In this document: positions 32,971-42,905 of the stretch, in pieces
Position numbering within the stretch: position 1 is the stretch's first letter
Layout of the letters: each line of letters starts with the position of its first letter
From: Pachypanchax playfairii
Taxonomy: Eukaryota > Chordata > Actinopteri > Cyprinodontiformes > Aplocheilidae
DNA length: 64,000 bases
Direction: 5' to 3'
NCBI GenBank assembly: GCA_006937955.1
Contig: SSNP01000244.1
Coordinates: forward strand, 81,284 to 145,283
Made by a program: the position numbers and the translations under genes
Notes under the pieces: generated by a model
Databases searched by the model: none
Seen by the model: only the letters and a program-made list of their open reading frames with translations
What the model was told of the DNA's origin: nothing

Positions 32971-34524
32971 CTAGCCGGGCGAACCACTGTTCTCTTCTGG
33001 GAGTGCAGGCAGTAACACCAGACGCACCACAGGTCTGGTGAACACTTTGTCCTTGATCTTGTCCTCGGCAGACCTTACATGTCCATCTGCACTAGCGTGC
33101 ACCTTGGCCACATGTCCCACAGGCCAAAGAGCCCACGGCAGTTGAGGATCCACTACCATCACCACCGCTCCCTCTTGCAGGGCTTCAGATGAGGTGTGCC
33201 ATTTCTGCTGTACCTGCATCCCTGGCAAATACTGCCAGATGAACCAAGACCAGAAGTGGTCTGCGAGGACTTGGGTGTGTTTCCAACGTCGATGGCTCAG
33301 CAGTTCATTCTGTGGGTAAACCACTTGAGGGAGTGATCCATCGAGCCGCCCCATCAGCAGAAAGCTGGGAGTCACAGGATCTGGATCCCCAACATCTGAA
33401 GGAATGTATCCCAACAGCTTAGAGTTAAGGATCCCCTCCACCTCCACCAGCACCGTGCGGAGGACCTCTTCTTATACAGGTTGGGCAACGACCAGGGTAT
33501 ATAACGCCAACTTCATGGAGCGTATCTCCCACTCCCAGGTGCCTCCGAAGTGAGGTGATGCTGGAGGGTTGAAGTGGAGCCGGATTTTCTGTGCCAGAAG
33601 TTGCTGGAGCTCAAATGTCCAGGTCTCCTGGAGTTCAGATCGCCCTCCTTTAAAGTTTGTCCCTTGATCAGAGTAGAGCTCTGCAGGAGTTCCTCTTTGG
33701 GCAGCAAAACGACGTAAGGCCATCAGGAAGAAGTCAGCATCGAGGGAAGATAAGACATCCAGGTGCACGGCTCTCACCGTCAAACATTTGAATATGATGC
33801 TCCACCTCTTCTCCAGACAACGCCCTACTTTCACCATAAACGGCCCAAAACAATCAGTTCCTGTAGAATAAAAGGCCGGTTTGTAGAGGCGGAGTCTGGC
33901 TATGGGCAGGTCTGACATCTTTGGTGGGTGCGGCTGTGCTCTCCATTTCTGACAAACGGTACATGTCCTCTGATAGCACCGGATAGCCTCTCTACCTCTC
34001 AGGATCCAGTACCACTGTCTCATCTCTGCAAACATCTGCTCGGGTCCTGGGTGTTTCAGACGGCTGTCATAGCCTTGAATAAGTAGCCGGGTAATAGGAT
34101 GGGCTGCATCCAATACAATCGGGTGTTGGCTGCAGTAGTCAAAATCTTCGGCCCATCGCAGTCGACCTCCGACTCGAATCAGTCCCCCATCATCATCTAG
34201 CTCAGGGGACAAAGCTAGCAGGCAACTACTACGATGTAGTGGTTTCCCTTTCTTGAGGGAGTTCAGTTCTTCTGAGAAGCAGTCTCACTGTACAACTCTT
34301 AGAAGATCTGCTTCTGCTTGACAATAATGTTCAACGGTGAGGGTACTGACTTTGGCCGCCCCATGCGACTCCTCCAAGGTTGCCTTTACAAGTTCCTGCC
34401 AAGTGTTGTGTTGCGCATAGGCTACCTCTTTATTTCCCACTGTGGAAGTAGTCATACAGAAGGAAGATTTGCGCAGCTCCCCCTCAGTTTGGGTTTCCTC
34501 TGCCCATCGGCAGGGTCCTGCCAA
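32971..34524 (-). pseudogene. BEL/Pao integrase with C-terminal domain
   Basis: One frame with two nonsense codons (after LLRVVQ near 34283 and after VVAQPV near 33470). It has LIRVGGRLRWAE, the zinc region HP...ITRLLIQGYDSRLKHPGPEQ and CTVCQKWRA, the core STGTDCFGPF (Asp 1), YSDQGTNFKGG (Asp 2) and SPHFGGTWEWEIRSMK (Glu), then VEGILNSK and the C-terminal FLLMGRLDGSLPQ and LADHFWSWFIWQYL. All three DDE residues are present. Confidence 0.75.
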
Positions 34525-34535
34525 GTCCTCTGTGG

Positions 34536-35155
34536 TGGACCGAGCAGTAAAGGACAGTCAGGCACAGGTTAAAGTTCTCAAAAAAACAAAAATAACAAAA
34601 AAAAAATAAACCCACAAAATAAAGCAGATAAGTTTTACAAAAAAATAAGTTCTTGGGCCCATAAAAGAGGTCAAAATAACAAAACTCTATTCAAAAGACT
34701 TGGCAACACAACATCATTAACTCAAACAAGCTGACCTCACAACAGAAACACAGGGAACACTTAAATAGTGGCTGATCAGACCACAAAAACACATAAGGGG
34801 TAAAACACACAAAACCCATATCCCCCCTACTGATCCTGCACTATGGTGTGAGCCAATTTACAGGTCTCCAGAGAAACTTGCTCCACCCTTTCTCCACCTC
34901 TTGGTTCAGCCAAGGGATTGGAGTAGCAATCACCAAGGTAACTCAAGAAAAGAAAGAAAAGTTAAACTCACACACATAACAGTGTAAACTAAAATGTGCA
35001 CACCTATTTTAGAATACAGTGTTAAAATATGTAATTGTAAACCAAAGCAAAATTGTTTAATTGTGTAATTGTGTAAATCCTATATTTAAATAAATCAAAC
35101 GTGTATTATGAAAACAGTTCTTTTGTTCTGTTTTGTGTAGATATTACCAAACTTG
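34536..35155. mobile_element. unidentified 620-bp insertion in BEL pol, possible solo LTR
   Basis: Pao coding stops at 35155 and resumes at 34535. The inserted block is flanked by TGTGG on both sides (34531-34535; 35156-35160), a 5-bp duplication. On the minus strand a CTATTTAAGTG promoter-like motif is present. Ends are not clean TG...CA, so the class is uncertain. Confidence 0.5.
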
Positions 35156-35301
35156 TGTGGCGCTAATAGCAGCCATCCTCCAACTTCATCCCTCTTGTAA
35201 TGTCATTAGCTTCCAGAGTCTACATAACGCCAGATGATGCTGGGTTAACGCTTGGATCTCCGCTATGCGGGTTCCCAACCTTTAAAGCTGCAGGACTCTG
35301 C

Positions 35302-35562
35302 TCACAACCAGATTAGTACAGTAGTGGAGTCGGACCACAGCACTGTTTTAGACACAGGAAGAGAGAGCTCACCATCCAACAGATGAGCAATCTGAGCGCC
35401 AAGAAGAGCTGCGCACAACTCCAGTCGTGGTATGGAGTGGAGACGCTTGGGGGCTACCTTCAAACGTGCCATCACAAAGGCCAAGTGGGTCTTGTCGTCC
35501 ACTCCCACAGTTTGCAGGTAGGCCACTGCACCATACGCCTGCTCCGACACGTCACAGAACAC
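35302..35562 (-). pseudogene. BEL/Pao RNase H-like domain
   Basis: Reads MFCDVSEQAYGAVAYLQ, KRLHSIPRLELCAALLGAQI and VLWSDSTTVLIWL. The CDxSxxAYGAV, LELxAAL and SDSxxVLxW motifs place it as the Pao RNase H. Coding similarity continues to about 35160 with stops, where a 620-bp insertion begins. Confidence 0.7.
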
Positions 35563-35971
35563 GTGCAGCTCTCGATCCTCGACATGGACTGTTTCAGCAG
35601 GTTGGTATGGCCGGGAAAGTTGAATCTTTGGGAGAAAATGCAGCTCTTGCTCCCACGAGTCCCATCTTTGCAGGAAGTCAGGGGGCAGTTGAGGATCATC
35701 CCAACCTCGGGATTTGTCCCATAGCCCACTAGCATCTTGGCTTTAGTGGTGTATGGCAGGATGAAGCCGATGGGATCGTACTGACTAGCTAGTACTTTAT
35801 AGATTCATCTGAGGGATCGAGCTCCAGGTTTGACTGGTCTATGTTTGTAGCCAAGCTTGTCGGTGGAGAAGTGCCAGCTCAGGCCCAGGGTTGATTCAGG
35901 GCTGTCTGCCTTGCTCTCGGTCAGCCAGAGCTCAGCGCTTGTCGAGCAGTCCTCCTGCGGCAGGTGACTGA

Positions 35972-36580
35972 TCACTTCAGGATAATTACTGGCCCATTGA
36001 CGTAGTACAAATCCTGCCGAGGAGAGTACCTCTCGTAGCTGGTTGACCAGGTCTTTGGCTTGCTCTTGGGTTGTAGACTGTGCAGACAGTTGTCGACATA
36101 AAAATATCTTTCAACCGACGTCTGCACCTCCTCCCCTGGTGAACTGCTGGCTCTGGTGTGCTGTTGTAGCGCGAATACCGCGCAGCAGAGACTACACGTG
36201 GTACCAAATGGTAGGACCTGCCACTCATAGATGGCTGGAGGAGCTTCACTGGTCAAGGGCCGCAACACAAATCTCAGTAGGGAGTGATCATCAGGGAGGA
36301 GGCGGACCTGGTGGAACATTGCCTTTATATCCCTGCTCACTGCCACCTTGTGTTCTCGGAATCTGAGTAGAACACCCAGTAGCGAAGCTCCAAGGGTCGG
36401 GCCTGGAAGGAGGTGTTCATTCCTGGTTCTTTCCTGGTACTGGTAGGAGCAGTTAAACACTAGCCGGTGTTTACCATTGTGACTCACTAGGTGGTGGGGG
36501 ATGTACCAGGCCTCAGTGTCATTGTCCAGCTCGGCAGGGTCCGCCTGGCGGATATATCCAGCGTTAATCAGCTTCTCCAT
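35972..36580 (-). pseudogene. BEL/Pao reverse transcriptase
   Basis: Shows MEKLINAGYIRQ, HHLVSHNGKHRLVFNCS (fingers), LLPGPTLGASLLGVLLRFRE, VAVSRDIKAMFHQVRL (first catalytic Asp), LPFGTTCSLCCAVFALQQH and RYFYVDNCLHSLQ at the YxDD position, where the second Asp is Asn. Frame is lost soon after; further RT sequence continues in other frames toward 35600. Confidence 0.7.
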
Positions 36581-36910
36581 CTCTGCTTGGTAGATCTTAG
36601 CTCAATCTGGTTGGCTTCTCAGCCTCCTCTCCACTCCCCTTAAGCTAGCCATAATGGCATTGGGGGTTGTCTTTAACACTGGCAGGTCTTTAGCACGAAG
36701 TAAGGGGGTGGCATACCTTCAGATGCTTCTCTTGAATGACTGGATGGGGATGTTGGACAGGTGCTTGTACTTCCTCTTGAAGATGTCCATCGGGTAGCTG
36801 TGATCAGATAGATCACTGCGCGTAGCCGTGAAGGCATTCTGGATGCGGTACTTAGTTTTCGGCTTAGCTTTGGGAGAAACCGAAAAGGATATACAGGTAC
36901 ATTGCAGGGT

Positions 36911-37240
36911 CTAGATGTCCTGCCTTATGGTGCGCAGGGAGAGGGCTTCTGGTGCTCCCCTAATTCCTATGGCTTGGGCTGCAGCTGGCAGAAGCATCGT
37001 CCTTTCTGAGCTGTCATCCAGCACGGCAAATGTGTCCAGGGTCTGGCCACCATAATGAAGGTACAACGGAATGACCTTTAACAGGACTCTGTTATTCTCC
37101 ACCGGTCTGTCAAGGTACAGCACTCCTGTTGAACTTTCTCCTTTCTCTCTTGTGAGGATTGTTGGTTTCGGTCCCCTTGACACCCCGGTATTCACTGCAT
37201 GCAGGATCTGTAGTTGTCTGCCTTGACAGAGGCTACACAA
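36911..37240 (-). pseudogene. BEL/Pao protease region
   Basis: Begins in a CSLCQGRQLQILHAVNTG segment, then VLLKVIPLYLHYGGQTLDTF, AVLDDSSERTMLLPAAAQ and IRGAPEALSLRTIRQD. The family usually has D-S/T/G-G-S at the active site; here it is DDSS. Upstream and downstream frames are broken. Confidence 0.55.
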
Positions 37241-37285
37241 CTTTTTTAAATTGCATTGTGCGGCCTGGTGGGACCGAGTGCAATG

Positions 37286-38960
37286 TCAGCATCTTTTATT
37301 TGTCATTAGCCACTGGACCAGTTGCTCTTGAATCAGCTTGTTGATCTCAGCGCACTGACTTAGGTGGTGCTCTTTAATGTCACAGAATGCACAGTAAGGG
37401 GTTGGCTTGCTTGATGTGGATAACTTCGACTGTGATGCTGCATTTTCGGCTCCGTGATACACTGCTTGTATCTCTGATTCTCTCTGGCCCCTGGAATCTG
37501 CTCTGTATAATCGTGGCACCATGATTCTTGCTTCAACCACTCTGCTAGGTCGGTTAAGGTGTGGTTACGGGTTGAGTGTCTCAGCATGCATCGTCTGAAC
37601 TCTGCTCTTTGTTCAGGAGGAAGCTTGCTGAGTAGACGAGCCACATGCGAGCCATACCGAAAAGTAGATCCACCTCCCCCTCCTGTCCCAGCGTCCTCAA
37701 CATGCCGACCAACGATTGGATCTGCAATGAGAACCTCTCAAATGCAAACACATCCCCTCTTCTGACGTCTGGGGCATCCATCACTGCGGCAATCTTCCTC
37801 AGAGCTAGCTGATGTGGTTGGCCAAATCTTTCAGTTAATGCATGCATGGTGTCAGTGAATGGCGTGGGAGAGTGCAGGTAGGCCTCAGCCACCAGTCTGG
37901 CTTCGTCCAGTTTTAGATGGTCTAATACAATCTGGTACTTGAATAGTTCTGGGCTCTCTACTGGTAGCAGGTTTTCTAATGCCATTTCGGAGGTGGGCAG
38001 ATTCACCGGGATCCCTCCGTGTGAAGTGCAGTATGGTAGGAGAGGGTCCTTGGTACCCAGGATCAGGACTGAAGTTATAGCAGGATGTTCGGGGTGGCTG
38101 AGGAACCGTTCTTGGATACTGGGAGAACGACTGAGAAGCTGTATGTGGTTCCCCCCCACTCCGACGGTTTCCAGACCAGCACGTCGGGGCTCACTAGTGG
38201 GTGCTGAGACCAATGTTTCATATTCGGGGAGTGATGTGGAGGATACTGGTAGCTTCATAGGAAGCTGTGCCTGAGAATGGCTGATTGGTTCAGGGTACTT
38301 GTGCTGGCGGCAAGTTGGTGAGTGGGTCAGGCTTTGTGCCAACGTTGCCCCCTTTTAGTTATGACTTCTTTCTTTAATGTCCGCAGCTCCTCCATCATCT
38401 TACGTATTTAAAGATCCCACCACAGGTTCATCACCACATTGGCCTTCATTGGCCTTCCCCACCCCCACAGGGGGTGGGGAAGGCCAATCCTCTTCCTCAG
38501 CATCTATTTTACTCGGCTGATTCGATGCAGCTCGTTCCTCTTCGTTATGTCGGAGATCTCAGAATGCATCCATCAGTCATAGCATGTCAACTTGCATTGT
38601 TTTGAAGTCTGCCATATCTGCTCCCAGGCGTTGTTGCGACCGATGGAGGGAGATCCTCTCCTGTTGGAGCGCACTGCACTCATGCCTCAACTCTTCCTCA
38701 TAAACCCCGGCCTGGGGGGTTGATGTTAGGTTTGGGTAATGCCATGGGCTCCTCGTGTCCCTGTATGGGTATCCTCTAGGTGTCAAGTGTTTGCTTTGTC
38801 CACTTGGGGCATCCTGCTTATCGTTAGTGTTCTCCCGCATCTGGTGAATCGGGCCCATGGCAGGTGTGAAGTGAAGATGGGTTGGCATAGGGGGGAGTGA
38901 GGGGGACTCTCGCCTTCGCACCCCCCTGTCCATCTCCAGGTTAGCAGAGCTAAATCCCAC
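37286..38960 (-). pseudogene. BEL/Pao gag
   Basis: Three frames in order: 38577-38960 (N-terminal, charged, ECSALQQERISLHRSQQRLG), 37581-38342 (capsid-like, LPTSEMALENLLPVESPELF, LTERFGQPHQLALRKIAAV, similar to DUF1759 of Pao gag) and 37286-37644 (LAEWLKQESWCHDY, then the zinc knuckle CAFCDIKEHHLSQC, CX2CX4HX4C). Frame changes near 38370 and 37640 break it. Gag forms the particle and binds RNA. Confidence 0.65.
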
Positions 38961-39078
38961 ATATTGTAGCTCATAGTCTTTATAGTGCTCTGGGATGCGA
39001 GCCTGTCAGCAAGGTCGGGCTCCTCTGGCTGTGTAATCTCCCTCTTCTTCCATAACAGGGGTGGAAGTAGAATTACAC

Positions 39079-39094
39079 CCGGCTCGAAGGACCA
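39079..39094 (-). other. tRNA-Tyr primer binding site
   Basis: Four bases inside the 5' LTR the minus strand reads TGGTCCTTCGAGCCGG, complementary to the 3' end of eukaryotic tRNA-Tyr (CCGGCTCGAAGGA plus CCA). Sixteen contiguous matches are enough to prime minus-strand synthesis. Confidence 0.75.
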
Positions 39095-39098
39095 TCAA

Positions 39099-39837
39099 TG
39101 TTGTGTAGAAAAGGGAAAAGGGTTCAGAGGCGCTAGTCTCTCTTTGACATCTACTTTCAACCCTGAGTGTCTATTAGAATACGGTTTCTGTTCAGAGAGG
39201 AAGCATTCACTCTGTGTCGAAAGGCAGTGGTGTGGTCAGAAACCAGGCCAGGTTTAATTAGTTGAACTCTTCTTTCTGTAGAAACCAGGGATGACATTAT
39301 CCAGTATAAGGCACAATTGAAGCAGTACAGCCACAAGGATGTAGGAGTGTGTCTGTGGTTTTCCTGCAAATAAAAATACCAGACTAAGTAATCCAATATT
39401 TCAGGACGTGTTAACAACCCACACTGTACATAAATAACAATAAACATTCTTATATGAACATGTGGAGTAAGGCCTCACATTCATCCTGTGCTACTAGTAT
39501 TATCATAAGCGGCTAACGAGCTAACTTCGAACCGGACACTATAACTAACACATTTGTCCCCTTTAAGCGCTAACATTAATACTCACTCGTCATAGACGCA
39601 CAGACAGCCTTGTAAAAGTCTCTGTAGCCGCTCACACGCTTATTATTGTTATGCAAAACCAGACTTTATCCATCACTAAATGCTACTGCTGTGGTAAACT
39701 CCGTCCGAGTGAACAAACCGAACGTGTGACATCATCGTCTGACTGACGCACCAAGCTACGGTGGCCCTCTGAGCTCAAACATAACGCGAACATCTCTAAA
39801 CATACTTAAATATACCTCAACTGTTAAGCCCTTTTAT

Positions 39838-39840
<3 letters not shown>
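39099..39840 (-). repeat. BEL/Pao 5' LTR
   Basis: 742 bp; on the minus strand it starts TGTATAAAAGGGC and ends CTACACAACA. The TATAAAA lies at the very start of the LTR. It carries about 60 bp (near 39596-39655) that the 3' LTR lacks. Confidence 0.85.

Positions 39841-39881
<41 letters not shown>
39841..39881. repeat. (AT)n microsatellite
   Basis: 41 bp of AT directly after the BEL 5' LTR. The BEL target duplication ATATA lies in it, and the other flank (32213-32220) is also TA-rich, so the element entered an AT tract. Confidence 0.9.
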
Positions 39882-39884
<3 letters not shown>

Positions 39885-40225
39885 CTGTCCACAGCTAGAA
39901 CCCTCTACAGGAGATCTTTCCTATCTGTGACAAAGTGGCTTATAATAATTTACCATTACTAGTATTGTTGGTTTTATTTTTCTTATCATTTCTTAATGCT
40001 TTAGAGTAAATCTTGTAATAATTCTGCCTTACTTTCTATCCCAGGTCTGTTTGTGATGGCATTATTTTGCAGGTTGAATCTAAGCATAAGAGTGCTACAT
40101 GGCTGGATCGTTAGCTAATTTGATTTTCTTTTTCCTGTTAAGATATGGTTAGATAAATAATTCTTGTTTTTCCCTTTGTTTGTACTCACCATTGTTTGTC
40201 TTTGTTTAGGTTGGTATCCACAGCA

Positions 40226-41304
40226 GGGGTGTATTTCACAAAGTAGGTTTAGTGGAAAACCTTGAGTTAGTTAACCCTGAGAAGAGGATACTCTGGTTTT
40301 TTGGTTTCACAAAGCGAGTTCAATGTAACTCTGAGTCAGTTACCCGGGCAACACACTTTTGTAGAGTAGTTCAGTTTTTAACTTAATTACTTTTTGGAAC
40401 AAGTGAGTAACTATAACTAATTACTTTTTTAAAGTAACATTCCTAACACTGATGATCAGACCCAGAGTGGATGTTTTATCACCTTGATGAGTATCTGTAT
40501 GAACCTTTCAACGATCATCTATAATATCTTTAAACAATATTATCAGTTATTATTATTATTATCAGGTCTCTCATATGACCCATGATGGACATGCTGTCCA
40601 CACCGAGACAATTCTGTGTATTTCCATGTCTACTTAGTGTCATAGTAAGTTGTTGGTTAATGCTGAATAATATTCCTACTGAGGTAAGCTGTGCTGTGGA
40701 GGTTGATGACCCTCTTCCTCATTAATGGACCCTTATCATTTCCATCATGTTCTGTTGAAGAGAAAGAAGCTGCAAGTTGGATTGGATCAACACTATTAAC
40801 TAAAACCTGAAACTGAAATCTTTTTCCCCCTGTTGGGTTTTACCTGTGTGCTCAAAAACATATAGAATATAAATGTTGAATGAGTGAAACATTCAACATC
40901 AAACATTTTTTTTTCTCTAATTATTACTCACACATTGACTAGATCAGTAATTTTCTGCCACACAACCTCTCTCTCTTTTGCTGCTGCTTTTTTAAAAATG
41001 TGCTCATTTTTTGCACATGCAGTCAGTAAAAGATCCAATTCTACTGGGAAGCAGTAGGGGGGCGCTAACCTTTTGTCCACTGGTTGCCATGGTGAATCAT
41101 GTTATCTGTGTTCCACTGATGAGGGCTTTTTAAATCCTCATGCACGAGTGTAACTCAGTTTCACTTTGACTCAGAGTTGATTGAACTCATGCTTGAGGGC
41201 TGTTCTGAAACCGAAAACTCTGAGTTTTACAAATGAGAGTTGGTCAACTTTGAGTTCAGGTTTTGATTTAGAGTTTGTTAAACCTGCTTTGTGAAATACA
41301 CCCC
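40226..41304. mobile_element. PIF/Harbinger-like non-autonomous element
   Basis: Ends GGGGTGTATTTCACAAAG and CTTTGTGAAATACACCCC are perfect inverted repeats, a form common in fish Harbinger elements. Subterminal AACTCTGAGT-type motifs repeat near both ends. No transposase frame is seen and no clear 3-bp duplication; inside, 40415-40452 (ACTTTTTTAAAGTAACATTC) looks like the end of another element. Confidence 0.6.
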
Positions 41305-42360
41305 AGATGTATGGGAGGGACCAGCCCAGCACTTCCTGTTTGTATAGGTGTAAACCCATTGACTTGTATAGAAAGCTAGACTGGATACGCCTCCTTTTTG
41401 CCGTGGCAGAGCTGGCGGCCATCTTAGCGCGGTCGATTGGATGCCCAAACGACAGTATAGTAAAGGGTTGATGTGGGAAAATGCCGCAACACTGTGCAGC
41501 TTTTGGGTGTAAAAACCGGCGTTCTTGCCAGACCAGACAACAGGGAATTACCTTTCATGGGTAAGACACTTTGAGTTTAACTTGATCATTATAACTTACG
41601 GTACTAGTCCTGAAGTGACTTCAGTCCCCTTCGTAGGCTGATTGTGTTGTGTTCGCTCGCTTGCCAACATTGTAGATGAAGCGTTAGTGATGTTAATAGC
41701 AACATTTTCGGGGAGAAAGGCTGAATCAGGTCTGTAATTAAAATAATAATAATAAGTAGAAACTAGGTACTCAAACGAGCTACGTGTCTAGTCTTACGAC
41801 TGCGTGTACTATGAGCGGAGGTAAACTGTTGGTTTGAGTGTAACTAGCCAACGTTATGTTTAACTGTCAGCTAGCTAATTATCTTGCTTCTCCTGCTCCC
41901 TAAAGGTTTCCCAAAGACCAGAGCCGCCAGAAAATATGGGAGGTCGCCCTCAAATGAAAGGATTTTATTGCCACCTACCAGTCTGTCATCTGTTGCCAAC
42001 ATTTCAAGCCAGAAGATTTTGACAGGACCGGTCAGATTGTTCGGCTTAAATCTGAGGCCACACCATCTATTTTCAATTTTCCAGCTCATCTTCAAACAGT
42101 AGGTGTATCATTTAGGCTTTTTGTATTCTGAATATGAAATATGTTTGTTTATAATATAAAAAAGGGCTTTTTTGGCTTCATTCACATTAGTGATTTTCTT
42201 TCAGATATATTTTATAGCTATGGTAAAGGCTTATTGTGTTTTAAACTGACACAACTGTTCTCACAACTCACATGGCACACCAATGTGACATGATTGATCA
42301 CTGATTGTTCTGTTTTTTTCTGAATTGAAGAGGGCTTATATGGTTTTTCTCCATCTAGAT

Positions 42361-42572
42361 CAGGGGTGGGCAACTCCAGGTCTCGAGGGCCACTATCCTG
42401 CACATTTTAGATGTTCCCCTGTTTCACCACACCTGATTCAAATCTGCAACCTCTCAGCAAGTCCTATAGAAGCCTGTTAACAACCTTTTCATCTGCAGCA
42501 GGTGTGGTGAAACAGGGGAACATCTAAAATGTGCAGGATAGTGGCCCTCGAGGCCTGGAGTTGCCCACCCCG
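42361..42572. mobile_element. palindromic hAT-type MITE
   Basis: Left arm CAGGGGTGGGCAACTCCAGG, right arm its inverse, with most of the 210 bp able to fold into one hairpin. Flanks ATCTAGAT and ATCTAGTT differ by one base, fitting an 8-bp hAT duplication. It lies between the THAP exons and the catalytic exons of the P element. Confidence 0.7.
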
Positions 42573-42795
42573 ATCTAGTTTATTTTTTTCAATCAGAAGT
42601 GGCCGCTCTATCACTCTGCCATATCTGTAAATATGGCAGCCACGATCCCATGATGACGTTGATACCCAAGACTTCAGTTCAGTCCTTTTTGAATGCTTGC
42701 CATGGCTGTTGCTATGCAAGGCTTAATATCAAAGACATTACAATGTAAACAGGTGATGTCATAAGTACTGGTATGATGCTTTAAAATGAAATGAG

Positions 42796-42905
42796 TTCCT
42801 TGTGGTGCTCCAGTGCTGCTGACCTCCATCTCAGACACACAACCTTTCAGTCTCACAAACTGTGGTCTGTTTGTGAGGTAGTCATAAATCCAGTCGAGTA
42901 ACATA
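42796..42905 (-). mobile_element. Rex1/L2-type LINE RT fragment
   Basis: On the minus strand reads DWIYDYLTNRPQFVRLKGC and VSEMEVSSTGAPQGT, identical in content to 24570-24665. 110 bp only. Confidence 0.75.

Larger units (their letters stand above)
32221..39840 (-). mobile_element. BEL/Pao LTR retrotransposon, full length, decayed
   Basis: Two LTRs (39099-39840 as 5' LTR; 32221-32926 as 3' LTR) in mid-90s percent identity by eye, 5-bp duplication ATATA on both sides, a tRNA-Tyr primer site, gag, protease, RT, RNase H and integrase in BEL/Pao order, and a G-rich polypurine tract. Several stops and frame changes and a 620-bp insertion in pol make it non-autonomous now. Confidence 0.85.
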
